This document shows positions 23,961 to 32,018 of a stretch of DNA of 33,321 bases, in pieces. The notes under the pieces are model-generated. The model searched no databases, was not told where the DNA came from, and worked only from the letters and a program-made list of their open reading frames with translations. Origin of the DNA: Xenococcus sp039190385 (lineage in GTDB: Bacteria; Cyanobacteriota; Cyanobacteriia; Cyanobacteriales; Xenococcaceae); assembly GCA_039190385.1 (NCBI GenBank), contig JBCCYD010000012.1:1-33321 (forward strand), in the 5' to 3' direction. The position numbers and the translations under genes were made by a program. Every line of letters begins with the position of its first letter. Position 1 is the first letter of the stretch.

Positions 23961-23996
23961 GTAGGGGCGAACGGCCGTTCGCCCCTACATTATTTT
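23961..23996 (+). terminator. Perfect 28-bp palindrome with T-run, likely ndhD-side terminator
   Basis: Positions 23961-23988 are a perfect palindrome whose left half is GTAGGGGCGAACGG. It is followed by ATTATTTTTT. The hairpin could end transcription from ndhD or shield the downstream cassette. The sequence is also a common dispersed repeat in cyanobacteria, so termination may be secondary. Confidence 0.6.
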
Positions 23997-24062
23997 TTAA
24001 TCTGCAAAATTTAGCGAAAATATTCTAGGATGAGAAGTTGTAAATAATAGTCTTTCTTGAAA

Positions 24063-24368
24063 ATGACCAATTCTCCCAATGATGACAATGCGCAAATTCT
24101 GGTTGATTTAAATCCTCCAGGCAGTATGGTCGAGGTAGCTCTTGAGCCTCAAGCTCTTGTTAATAAATCGAAAGAAGCAATCAACAAAGCAATGGACACA
24201 ATTAATCATATGGCTGAGCGTACAATTGACGCGATAGGGAATGTCACAAATAAGCCCTCTGAAGTTGAGGTTGAATTTGGAATTAAGCTAGATGCCGAAT
24301 CTGGAGCCTTAATTGCCAAAACTGGAGCAGAAGCGAGCCTGACTGTGAAAATGGTCTGGAAATCGTAA
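24063..24368 (+). CDS. Trypco1 (trypsin-co-occurring domain 1) protein
   Basis: A 101-residue protein without signal or membrane segment. The C-terminal part SEVEVEFGIKLDAESGALIAKTGAEASLTVKMVW has the alternating pattern and the conserved FG-K-AE-GA--A wording of the Trypco1 domain. Such proteins are encoded beside trypsin-like effector proteins and STAND NTPases in predicted biological conflict systems. The N-terminal half has a helical KSKEAINKAMDTINHMAERTIDAIGNV segment. It begins at the ATG at 24063 (a TTG at 24057 is also in frame). The trypsin-STAND gene starts 47 bases after its stop, so they form a two-gene unit. The role may be regulation or targeting of the protease; this is inferred. 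Confidence 0.78.
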   Translation: MTNSPNDDNAQILVDLNPPGSMVEVALEPQALVNKSKEAINKAMDTINHMAERTIDAIGNVTNKPSEVEVEFGIKLDAESGALIAKTGAEASLTVKMVWKS

Positions 24369-24415
24369 TTATTAGAAATTGACTTCGGATTTCAATAAAA
24401 AGCAGCTAAGTAACA

Positions 24416-27358
24416 ATGGAACTCCAAAACCACCTTCGTCAGTTTACAGTTCAAGTACGTAGGATAGGAACAGAGATAATTGTCGGAACCGGCTTTGTCG
24501 TCTCCGACACCGGTCAAATTGTCACTTGCGTACATGTTGTTAAAAAGGCTAATCAAACTAGAGAGATTGCCGAAGGGATAGAAGTAGATATTTATTTCCC
24601 TCAAACGATAAAAGAAGAAGACAAATCACATAAAGCCTATGTCTCATGCTTTTTTCAGAATTACAATGATGATGTTGTGATCTTGCAACTCGATCAAGAA
24701 TTTCTTCCTGATAAGGTTGAAGTAGCAATTTTAGGAACAGCAAACAAATCAGCAGATAATCGCTTTAGGAGCTTTGGTTATCGTCGTTTAGTTAATTATC
24801 AAGGTTTACCTGCCAATGGAGACATTATTGGTACTGCTGAGCGCCCTAAAGATCGAAAGCTACAAGCCGATCCCGTGATGCTTAACTCCCAAAACATTGA
24901 CAGTGGCATGAGTGGCGCAGCAGTGTTGGATATTAAAAGAGATTTAGTGATAGGTGTTATTGCTGAAACCTGGGATTCTAAAGGAAGACTCAAAGATAGG
25001 GATACCAGTTTTGCAGTAGATAGTTTAGTGTTAACATTTAACCCGATGTGCCTCCCTGTTCATGATGTGCCTCCTCCTCAACAAACTGAACTACAGCCTG
25101 AGAGTGATATTGAGGAAAATTTAACAGCCGTGTCTCAACCTGAAACTAAGTTTAATAATGAACCACCGCCTCTGAAAGAATGGGTGGGACGAAAAGAATT
25201 TTTGCAAAATCTTGATCAGGATTGGCAAGACTCTGAGCGGCTGATCACGGGATTGATTGGTTTTGGTGGAGAAGGCAAAAGTTCTCTAACTCGTCGTTGG
25301 CTTGATGATTTATTGGACAATAGTTCTTTACCTCAACCAAAGGGAGTTTTCTGGTGGGGATTTTATGAAAATACAAATGTTGATCAGTTTTTTGAGGCTT
25401 TGCTGAAGTTTATGAGTGATGGACAAATTAATCCATCAACTTTTTCTTCAACTCAGATGAAGGCCAAAGTAATAACATCATTTCTCGGAAGTGGGCGCTA
25501 TCTATTGGTCCTGGATGGATTGGAAGTTTTGCAACATCAGAACGGAGATGATTACGGACTACTCAAAAATATTGACCTGCGGGATTGGTTGCGAGATTTT
25601 GCTGCGGGAGGTCATAAATCTTTCTGTATGATTAGCAGCCGTGCGCCGTTATTGGATTTGATTGATTTTACTACCTATACCCATCGGGATGTGGAACGTC
25701 TCAGCATTAATGAAGGGCGAGATTTACTGCGAAAAATAAAAGTTAAAGGAACTGATGCTCAGCTAGAACAGGTGGTGCAGGAATGGGATGGATATGCTCT
25801 GGTTCTTAGTTTACTGGGTTCTTATTTGGTAGATCGCTTTGAGGGCAAGATAGAGCATCTGAAGGATATTCCTGTTCCTACGGCAGATGAACCAAAATAT
25901 GATCGGGTGCGTCGGGTTTTGCGTCGCTATGATGAGCATTTGACCGAGGAAGAAGGGGAATTTTTGGAAATTTTTAGTGCTTTCCGTTTGCCGGTACCAG
26001 AAGCAGCATTAGAACCTGTGTTTGGGCAGGACTCTTCTCAAGAATCCCCAATAGTAAAGCAACTCATTAAATATCGCATCCTACGTCATAACACTCAAGC
26101 AAAGCACTACACTACTCATCCCCTAATCCGCGCTCACTATCTGGAGTGTCTTCAAAGTAAACCTAGTTTTGCGCAACCAGTCCATAGGAAAATTGCTGAC
26201 TACTATCTCAACAGTGCTGGTGAGACACCCGATCACCCGACTCTGGATGACTTAAAACCACTAATTGAAACAGTACATCACCTTTGTCAAGCTGGAGATT
26301 ATGATGAGGCACTTAATTCTATAGTTTGGGAGCGTATTGACCAGGGTAATCGCGCAGTAAGTATTAATGTACTGGGTGCGTACGAAACTAATTTATCTGT
26401 GATGCAATCATTTTTCCCTAACAGTGACACTTCTCAAGAGCCACAGATAAGCAATCCTGAGAACAAAAGCTTTATAATCAACGCGGTCGGCTTTTGCCTA
26501 ATGAATCTGGGACATATGAATAAAGCCGTCCCGTTTTATGAGCGTGCAATTACAATTCATATCAGCATAGAAAACTGGAAAAACGCCAGTATAGGCTACC
26601 AAAACCTAGCAGACTTATACGTCGATCTCGGCAAACTAAACTCCAGCGTAGAGGCCGCAAGTGAAGCCCTAAAACTTATCCATCTTGCAGATCATAAGTG
26701 GGGTGAACAAATCTCCCTAAGCAAGCAAGCATGGGCTGCGCATCTACAGGGAGACTTAGAAACAGCTAGTTCAGCCTTCCAAGATGCTGAGGTATTGGAA
26801 CGGGAAATCGATCCAGACAAGCATTATCTGTACAGCTTGAGGGGTATCCAACATGCTGATCATCTACGACGCATCGGTAATGCAGACTATGCAAGAAAAG
26901 TTACAGAAGTAAACCTGGAGATTTGTCAACGTAATAGCCTTATCAAATCTATCAGCCAATGTTATCGCGTCTTAGGAGATCTAGATGCCCATGCAGACAA
27001 TCACTACAGTGCTCAATCTCATTACCAAGAAGCATTAAAAATTGCCCGCAGCATTTCTTTACAATTTGTCCTGATTGAAGTACTCCTTGCTCAAGGACGC
27101 TGGTTAGCTAAACAAGGTGAAGTAGCAGCTGCCCGTCGAGATTTAGATGAAGCATTGAATTACGCTGTTGCTGGAGGTTATCGCATCTATGAAGCAGATA
27201 GTCGAGTGGGTTTAGCTTGGGCACATCTAGCAGACGACAATCATTCAGCAGCCCAGAAGGAAGCAGAGAAAGCATTGCGCATGAGTGAAGAGATGGGTTA
27301 TTACTGGGGTCAGGTGGATGCTAAAGAGGTGCTGGAAAGATTAGAGACCTTGGACTAG
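24416..27358 (+). CDS. Trypsin - STAND NTPase - TPR protein, candidate conflict/defence effector
   Basis: A 980-residue three-part cytoplasmic protein with no signal peptide. (1) Trypsin-like protease, residues 1-205: His40 in VTCVHVVK, Asp86 in NDDVVILQL, Ser166 in DSGMSGAAVLD. (2) STAND/NB-ARC-like NTPase, about 250-580: WVGRKEFL entry motif, P-loop GFGGEGKSS (282-290), Walker B LLVLDGLE with Asp367, sensor Arg409 in ISSRAP, and GYALVLSLLGSYL where NB-ARC has its GLPLAL box. A winged-helix part ends near THPLIRAHYLE (567-577). (3) TPR repeats, about 585-975, with clear units near 690-720, 725-755, 845-880 and 905-965. STAND proteins oligomerise after ligand sensing by the repeats, here probably to switch on proteolysis. 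The Trypco1 gene directly upstream supports this. Confidence 0.88.
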   Translation: MELQNHLRQFTVQVRRIGTEIIVGTGFVVSDTGQIVTCVHVVKKANQTREIAEGIEVDIYFPQTIKEEDKSHKAYVSCFFQNYNDDVVILQLDQEFLPDKVEVAILGTANKSADNRFRSFGYRRLVNYQGLPANGDIIGTAERPKDRKLQADPVMLNSQNIDSGMSGAAVLDIKRDLVIGVIAETWDSKGRLKDRDTSFAVDSLVLTFNPMCLPVHDVPPPQQTELQPESDIEENLTAVSQPETKFNNEPPPLKEWVGRKEFLQNLDQDWQDSERLITGLIGFGGEGKSSLTRRWLDDLLDNSSLPQPKGVFWWGFYENTNVDQFFEALLKFMSDGQINPSTFSSTQMKAKVITSFLGSGRYLLVLDGLEVLQHQNGDDYGLLKNIDLRDWLRDFAAGGHKSFCMISSRAPLLDLIDFTTYTHRDVERLSINEGRDLLRKIKVKGTDAQLEQVVQEWDGYALVLSLLGSYLVDRFEGKIEHLKDIPVPTADEPKYDRVRRVLRRYDEHLTEEEGEFLEIFSAFRLPVPEAALEPVFGQDSSQESPIVKQLIKYRILRHNTQAKHYTTHPLIRAHYLECLQSKPSFAQPVHRKIADYYLNSAGETPDHPTLDDLKPLIETVHHLCQAGDYDEALNSIVWERIDQGNRAVSINVLGAYETNLSVMQSFFPNSDTSQEPQISNPENKSFIINAVGFCLMNLGHMNKAVPFYERAITIHISIENWKNASIGYQNLADLYVDLGKLNSSVEAASEALKLIHLADHKWGEQISLSKQAWAAHLQGDLETASSAFQDAEVLEREIDPDKHYLYSLRGIQHADHLRRIGNADYARKVTEVNLEICQRNSLIKSISQCYRVLGDLDAHADNHYSAQSHYQEALKIARSISLQFVLIEVLLAQGRWLAKQGEVAAARRDLDEALNYAVAGGYRIYEADSRVGLAWAHLADDNHSAAQKEAEKALRMSEEMGYYWGQVDAKEVLERLETLD

Positions 27359-27399
27359 TTATTTCCTTGTGGGCAAATATGGGTGCTTGCCCCCTAAAT

Positions 27400-27472
27400 C
27401 CCCCAATTCTGGGGGACTTTAATTCATTTTTCTACCCCAAATTTGGGGACCGCCCTAAAGGATTAGCTTCGC
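27400..27472. repeat. Cluster of palindromic repeats after the conflict cassette
   Basis: Contains CCCCCA-ATTC-TGGGGG (27400-27415), the perfect palindrome CCCCAAATTTGGGG (27435-27448), and CCCTAAAGGATTAGCTTCGC (27453-27472), which repeats the element at 23744-23764 apart from a one-base gap and two substitutions. Confidence 0.8.
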
Positions 27473-27526
27473 GTCGGGGGCTTAAGAGAAACCTTTGCCG
27501 CCTCAGAATTCAAGAATGCGTGAAAA

Positions 27527-28066
27527 CTAAAAAAGCTTTTCTAGAGAAACTGATAAATCGGGAAAAGCTAAAGACGCTAACTCTCCTTGTTCGCAGACCC
27601 AATAATCCAAATAATCATCTCCCTGGGGATTCCGAAAAACATGAACTTGTTTCTTCGCTAAATCCAAGACCCAATATTCTGGAATATTTGCAGCCGCATA
27701 AATTGATTTTTTAATTTCTAAATCCTTTTGCAAGCTGGTATTAGCAACTTCGACTAACCAATAAATATCTTCTGGATAAGGATGATGCTCATCATATCTA
27801 GATTCAGGGAGTTTTACTATGGCAATATCCGGCTCAGGCTCAGAATCGGCTAAAGTTATCGCGCCATTAAATCGTACTTCAGCTTTGCCTTTCAATAAAT
27901 TCTCTAAATACCTTACTCCTCGCTTTGCTGTATTGTAATGTAGCGGTGATTCTGGACTCATCTCAACTATTTCTCCCGCTAGTAACTCTACAGATTGGTC
28001 ATTGAATATCTGAGCTTCAATCATTTGATGATATTGAGCAACTGACCATTTAGCTAAGGTTTTCAT
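27527..28066 (-). CDS. Uma2 family endonuclease-like protein
   Basis: A PD-(D/E)XK-fold protein of the Uma2 (DUF820) family, which is greatly expanded in cyanobacteria. The pattern is intact: an N-terminal VELLAGEIVEMSPESPLHYN, the acidic core EPEPDIAIV, the YWLVEVANTS strand with the second acid, and DLEIKKSIYAAANIPEYWVLDL with the active-site Lys region. Length (179 residues) is typical. The biological role of the family is unclear; some copies may be mobile. GTG at 28069 precedes ATG at 28066 directly, and the ATG is preferred. It ends close to the repeat cluster beside the conflict cassette, convergent with it. Confidence 0.9.
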   Translation of the reverse strand: MKTLAKWSVAQYHQMIEAQIFNDQSVELLAGEIVEMSPESPLHYNTAKRGVRYLENLLKGKAEVRFNGAITLADSEPEPDIAIVKLPESRYDEHHPYPEDIYWLVEVANTSLQKDLEIKKSIYAAANIPEYWVLDLAKKQVHVFRNPQGDDYLDYWVCEQGELASLAFPDLSVSLEKLF

Positions 28067-28106
28067 CACTAGATATTTGAATTACTTTACGGGCGATTAC
28101 TCTACT

Positions 28107-28121
28107 ATTATAAAGAATTAT
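28107..28121 (-). promoter_or_regulatory. TATAAT box of the Uma2 gene, same core as FAS1/HLIP promoters
   Basis: Plus-strand ATTATAAAGAATTAT is identical over 15 bases to the -10 blocks at 8596 and 11407 and lies 41 bases before the Uma2 start. The distal block found at those promoters is absent here. Confidence 0.5.
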
Positions 28122-28167
28122 ATTTAAGTTATTTAATAAATAGCTGTTTGAGCAATACAACAAAAAT

Positions 28168-28773
28168 CTAACTGATCCAGATAATTTTAGAAGGTTCAAC
28201 CTCATCAATCTCTGAAGTCTGCGGTTGGTAATTAGAATAGTCGCGAAAGCCAGATGTGATAACCGATTTAGGACGAGAATACCTCGATTTTGCTCTACGA
28301 GAACTTCGCATATTCACAAAAGGAGAATGTTGAAATTCCTTAGGAAATAGATTCATCAAGAAAAAATCCAAAGTTGTAGATTTGATAAAACCTTGAAGTA
28401 CCGCAACTGTACCAAAACGCACACCAGTTTGGGTTTGCTCTTCCAAAATTGTTTCAACATCCTCTAGTTCTAATAATGCTGCCTGCTGTAAATAATAACC
28501 TAATGGCTCGCGATATTTCTGCTTCAGTAAATTAGACCATTCCTCCACAAAAAAATCTGCCGTTTCAGACTTTAACCAACCTTGCATCGCTAGAATTTCT
28601 CCAAAAAGTAAATTAGAATAATGTTCTTTTACTTGCAATGCCAATTCAACCTGATGTTGGGATACTAGATCTGCTTCCCGCAAGATATCCCCTATTTTTT
28701 GCTGACGGACCCTGGCCAAATAATGCGCGCTTGAACCACCAAGACTACCTTTTGAAGGAGGATGATAAAACAT
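28168..28773 (-). CDS. Protein with two T2SSE_N/MshEN-like repeats
   Basis: A 201-residue soluble protein. Residues about 27-75 (KIGDILREADLVSQHQVELALQV...FGEILAMQGWLK) and about 92-140 (a similar GVRFGTVAVLQGFIKSTTLDFFL pattern) look like two copies of the short helical module found at the N-terminus of type II secretion/type IV pilus ATPases, where some versions bind c-di-GMP. No ATPase domain follows. The C-terminal 50 residues are Ser/Arg-rich and probably disordered. Conserved in cyanobacteria as far as I can recall, without known function. A TTG at 28779 is in frame two codons before the chosen ATG. Confidence 0.55.
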   Translation of the reverse strand: MFYHPPSKGSLGGSSAHYLARVRQQKIGDILREADLVSQHQVELALQVKEHYSNLLFGEILAMQGWLKSETADFFVEEWSNLLKQKYREPLGYYLQQAALLELEDVETILEEQTQTGVRFGTVAVLQGFIKSTTLDFFLMNLFPKEFQHSPFVNMRSSRRAKSRYSRPKSVITSGFRDYSNYQPQTSEIDEVEPSKIIWIS

Positions 28774-28922
28774 AACCAAAACTATCCCTAATAAAATTTC
28801 TGGGGAATTTATACTTGTAACTTATTAATAACAAGATACTAAGTCGTAAACAGTGATCCTAATCAATACAGTTGTGATTTAGGTGTAGTTTAGATAAAGA
28901 TATCACGAAAAATTTTGAAGAA

Positions 28923-29615
28923 TCATCCCGTTAGCAGTTGGGGATTGAGACGATAACCTACATTTCTGACTGTTTGTATCAGATAAGGCTGCCGAGGATT
29001 AGACTCAATTTTCTTGCGCAAAGATAACACATGAGTATCAATAGTTCGAGGATTATCGATAGCATCAGGCCAGGCTCTTCTTAATAGTTCAGAACGGCTT
29101 AAAGTAGTCCCTCCTGCCTGAGCCAACACATACAATAGACTAAATTCTTGAGGAGTAAGTTCGATAAAATGCTCTTGTACTTGCACTCGACGCTGTACCA
29201 GATCTATTTTCAATTCACTGTAATCAAGAAATAAAGGAGCAACATTAACCCGTACTCTGCGAATCAAAGCCTCTGTGCGAGCAATAAACTCTTTCATCCC
29301 AAAAGGCTTGGACAAATAATCATCCGCTCCAGCATTCAAACCAGCCACAATATCTTTTTCTGCGTTGCGAGCAGATAAAATCAGAATTAGAGAATCACCT
29401 TGTTGACGTAACCAACGGCATAATTCCAAACCATCACCATCTGGCAAATCAGAATCGACAATTACCAAAGTGGGTTGCAAATTCGTGGCCGAACTCTGCC
29501 CTTGTTGGATATTTTCGCACTGCTTAACCCGATAGCCTGCTTCTTGCAGATGCCAACCCAGTAATGAGCGTAAATGAGGATTTCCTTCAACGACAGAAAT
29601 AAGTATCGAACCCAC
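28923..29615 (-). CDS. OmpR-family response regulator with atypical acidic pocket
   Basis: Receiver domain (1-120) joined to a winged-helix DNA-binding domain (about 130-226). The phospho-acceptor Asp is in LVIVDSDLPDGDG, the switch Lys in LSKPF, and the output domain has FIELTPQEFSLLYVLAQ and RTIDTHVLSLRKKI with VRNVGYRL. The acidic pair that normally opens the receiver (VDDD/VEDD) reads SVVEGNPHLRSLL, so one Mg-binding acid is Gly. Phosphorylation may be weak or absent, as in NblR-type regulators, but I do not claim it is NblR. Translation starts at GTG 29615; no better start is present. No kinase gene is adjacent. Confidence 0.88.
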   Translation of the reverse strand: MGSILISVVEGNPHLRSLLGWHLQEAGYRVKQCENIQQGQSSATNLQPTLVIVDSDLPDGDGLELCRWLRQQGDSLILILSARNAEKDIVAGLNAGADDYLSKPFGMKEFIARTEALIRRVRVNVAPLFLDYSELKIDLVQRRVQVQEHFIELTPQEFSLLYVLAQAGGTTLSRSELLRRAWPDAIDNPRTIDTHVLSLRKKIESNPRQPYLIQTVRNVGYRLNPQLLTG

Positions 29616-29977
29616 TGTGATTTTTAATAAATTTTATTAAAGTTATATGCCAAGCTCTCACTAATAAAAGCTAACAGAGCTACTGTAAATATTTTGTAAC
29701 ACTTGCTACACCCGATGACGTCAGTTAAGAAGAATTACCAATAATGCTTAAATAAGGCTAAAGCATGAGACTAAGTTATCATATGGGAACATTTTCTTAT
29801 CAGAATTATCTAAACTACGGCGCTTTACACTCGTTTTGGTAAAATGTTGATCAAAAAGTAAACGAATTTTAATCAACTAGCAACAAAACTCAATCAACAA
29901 ACTCAATCAGCCGAAAGCTGGCACTGCGTGGTCGCAAACAACTGGGAATAATTAGGGAGGCACTCAATAGCATCATC
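29616..29977. other. Divergent intergenic region between the regulator and the ndhC-side genes
   Basis: No gene is visible. It should hold the divergent promoters of the response regulator and the small conserved gene at 29978. A GGGAGG at 29955-29960 is too far (17 bases) for that gene's ATG. TGACGTCA at 29716-29723 is an isolated 8-bp palindrome. Confidence 0.5.
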
Positions 29978-30229
29978 ATGTTACAGAACAGTCAATCGAT
30001 ACGTCATTATCAAAAGATCACCGATAATATGGTGGATTTATGGCGCAGAGGCTATAAATTTGACGAAATTAGACTACATATGGATGGTTACATCTCTTGT
30101 CTGCGTCAAACCAAGGCCCTTGAACCTTACCAGATCAATCGTCTAGAAGAAGAAGCTCTGAGCTTTTTACGAGATCCATCAAACTTTGAATCACCAACTA
30201 TGCTTCAGCGAGAAACCGATTACTACTAA
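29978..30229 (+). CDS. Small conserved cyanobacterial protein (DUF6761-like)
   Basis: An 83-residue soluble helical protein: SIRHYQKITDNMVDLWRRGYKFDEIRLHMDGYISCLRQ, then ALEPYQINRLEEEALSFLRDPSNF, ending in DYY. I recall this as a cyanobacteria-wide small family without known function (DUF6761). It lies 87 bases upstream of ndhC on the same strand. No cofactor or catalytic motif is visible, and only one Cys is present. Confidence 0.7.
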   Translation: MLQNSQSIRHYQKITDNMVDLWRRGYKFDEIRLHMDGYISCLRQTKALEPYQINRLEEEALSFLRDPSNFESPTMLQRETDYY

Positions 30230-30316
30230 AAAGTAGAGCTTCAAAGCAATCAGTATTAGAATGTGTAAAAGTTAAAGATACTATAGAACTTTCTGTCAAG
30301 GAGTAGTAGGTAAAAA

Positions 30317-30679
30317 TTGTTTGTTCTCAACGGATATGAATATTTTCTAGGCTTTCTGCTAATTTGCAGTGCCGTACCCGCCCTTGCTTTGACAGCTTCC
30401 AAGCTTCTAAGACCGAGAACTGGAGGTCCTGAGCGAGTCACCACCTATGAATCTGGAATGGAACCTGTGGGTGGTGCTTGGATTCAATTTAACATTCGCT
30501 ATTATATGTTTGCCCTGGTCTTTGTTGTTTTCGATGTGGAAACAGTGTTTTTATACCCCTGGGCAGTTGCTTTCAATCGTTTGGGTCTACTTGCTTTTGT
30601 AGAAGCCCTTATCTTTATTGCAATTCTGGTGATTGCTTTAGTTTATGCCTGGAGAAAAGGAGCTCTTGAATGGTCATGA
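30317..30679 (+). CDS. ndhC: NAD(P)H-quinone oxidoreductase subunit 3 (NdhC)
   Basis: Three-helix membrane subunit at the quinone site of NDH-1. Its GPERVTTYESGMEPVGGAWIQFNIRYYMFALVFVVFDVETVFLYPW segment is nearly invariant in the family. The length is exactly the usual 120 residues. Translation begins at TTG 30317 (MFVLNGYEYFLGF), supported by the conserved N-terminus; AGTAGG lies six bases upstream of it. It is the first gene of the ndhC-ndhK-ndhJ operon and overlaps ndhK by at least four bases. Confidence 0.97.
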   Translation: MFVLNGYEYFLGFLLICSAVPALALTASKLLRPRTGGPERVTTYESGMEPVGGAWIQFNIRYYMFALVFVVFDVETVFLYPWAVAFNRLGLLAFVEALIFIAILVIALVYAWRKGALEWS

Positions 30680-31413
30680 TTTCTAATATATTTGAACAAG
30701 AACAAGAACCAAAATCAAAAATTCTCAATCCGATCAATGACACTAGGGTTACCCAAGATTTGTCGGAAAACGTTATCTTAACGACTGTTGACGATCTTTA
30801 TAATTGGGCAAAACTTTCTAGTCTTTGGCCCATGCTCTATGGAACTGCTTGCTGTTTCATCGAATTTGCGGCTTTACTCGGTTCTCGATTTGATTTTGAC
30901 CGTTTTGGCTTGGTTCCCCGTTCTAGCCCCCGTCAAGCAGATTTAATCATCACCGCAGGCACTATCACGATGAAAATGGCTCCTGCTTTAGTTCGTTTGT
31001 ACGAAGAAATGCCTGATCCCAAATATGTAATTGCCATGGGTGCTTGCACTATTACTGGGGGTATGTTTAGCGTTGACTCACCTAGTACAGTCAGAGGTGT
31101 TGATAAACTAATTCCGGTTGATGTTTATATTCCTGGTTGTCCTCCCCGTCCTGAGGCTATTTTTGATGCAGTGATTAAATTGCGCAAAAAGGTCGCGAAT
31201 GAAACTCTTCAAGAAAGAGCATTAATGGTAGAACAAACTCACCGTTATTACAGCACTACCCATAATATGAAGCCAGTTCCCGAGATTCTTACTGGTAAAT
31301 ATATGAAGTCACAAACTCGTCAGGCACCACCCAAAGAACTTGCTCAGGCAATGGGAATGCCCATACCCGAAGCGCTACAAGAAGCTAAGAAAGAGGAGGT
31401 AGATCGTGGCTGA
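30670..31413 (+). CDS. ndhK: NAD(P)H-quinone oxidoreductase subunit K (NdhK)
   Basis: Peripheral-arm subunit that holds the terminal [4Fe-4S] cluster N2 passing electrons to plastoquinone. Cluster ligands are visible: the adjacent pair in YGTACCFIEFAALLGSRFDFDRFG, one Cys in AMGACTITGGMF and one in PGCPPRPEA. The length of 247 residues is normal. Two starts are possible, ATG 30670 and ATG 30676; the second gives the ATGA overlap with the ndhC stop. Its 3' end overlaps ndhJ by eight bases, which implies translational coupling. Confidence 0.96.
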   Translation: MVMISNIFEQEQEPKSKILNPINDTRVTQDLSENVILTTVDDLYNWAKLSSLWPMLYGTACCFIEFAALLGSRFDFDRFGLVPRSSPRQADLIITAGTITMKMAPALVRLYEEMPDPKYVIAMGACTITGGMFSVDSPSTVRGVDKLIPVDVYIPGCPPRPEAIFDAVIKLRKKVANETLQERALMVEQTHRYYSTTHNMKPVPEILTGKYMKSQTRQAPPKELAQAMGMPIPEALQEAKKEEVDRG

Positions 31414-31930
31414 AGAACCTACAGCAGAAAGTACAGAAACTTCTCAGATAGTCCCAGCGGGTAAGGTTTCTACTTGGTTGAGCGACAATGGTTTTGGCAA
31501 TGAAGCTCTAGAAGTGGATACCAGTGGTATTGAGTTGATTAAAGTTGAGCCAGAATTTTTTCTTCCTATCTCGACTGCTCTGTACGCCTACGGATTTAAT
31601 TATCTTCAATGCCAAGGTGCTTATGATGAGGGAGCTGGCAAAAATTTGGTCAGTTTTTATCATTTGCTTAAGGTAAGCGATAATGCCGATTCGACTGAGG
31701 AAGTACGCATTAAAGTCTATTTACCTCGGGAAAATCCTAAAATGGCCTCTGTCTACTGGATTTGGAAAGCAGCAGATTGGCAAGAGCGGGAGAGTTACGA
31801 CATGTATGGCATCGTCTATGAAGGACATCCTAATCTGAAACGTATTTTAATGCCTGAAGATTGGATTGGTTGGCCTTTACGTAAAGACTATATCTCTCCC
31901 GATTTTTACGAGTTACAAGACGCTTATTAA
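31406..31930 (+). CDS. ndhJ: NAD(P)H-quinone oxidoreductase subunit J (NdhJ)
   Basis: Peripheral-arm 30-kDa-type subunit of NDH-1. The family signature WKAADWQERESYDMYGIVYEGHPNLKRILMPEDWIGWPLRKDY lies at about residues 124-166. It starts with GTG at 31406 inside the end of ndhK. A strong GAGGAGG ends seven bases before it, which decides this start. A Ser/Thr/Glu-rich N-terminal stretch of about 15 residues precedes the conserved part. It ends the operon, and a heptamer array begins one base after the stop. Confidence 0.96.
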   Translation: MAEEPTAESTETSQIVPAGKVSTWLSDNGFGNEALEVDTSGIELIKVEPEFFLPISTALYAYGFNYLQCQGAYDEGAGKNLVSFYHLLKVSDNADSTEEVRIKVYLPRENPKMASVYWIWKAADWQERESYDMYGIVYEGHPNLKRILMPEDWIGWPLRKDYISPDFYELQDAY

Positions 31931-31931
31931 T

Positions 31932-32018
31932 CAGTTAGCAGTTAACAGTTATCAGTTATCAGTTCGTCATTGTTTTTCCCCTCTTACTCATTACTCCTTA
32001 CTCATTACTCCTTACTCA
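31932..32018 (+). repeat. Two heptamer arrays between ndhJ and the PmbA-like gene
   Basis: CAGTTAG, CAGTTAA and two CAGTTAT units (31932-31964, plus a partial unit) are followed, after a 19-base T/C-rich linker, by five alternating TTACTCA/TTACTCC heptamers (31984-32018). The second array ends on the base before the next start codon. Confidence 0.9.

Noticed and set aside
23897..23988. Palindromes as a CRISPR array
   Set aside because: The repeats are different from each other and not regularly spaced; they are dispersed REP-like elements.
27367..27714. Plus-strand open frame of 115 codons after the STAND gene
   Set aside because: It runs through palindromic repeats and then antisense to the Uma2 gene; the translation has no protein-like pattern.
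29682..29700. HLR1-type element upstream of the response regulator (minus strand GTTACAAA and TTTACAGT)
   Set aside because: The two halves are three bases apart instead of two, and one half has a mismatch at position seven.
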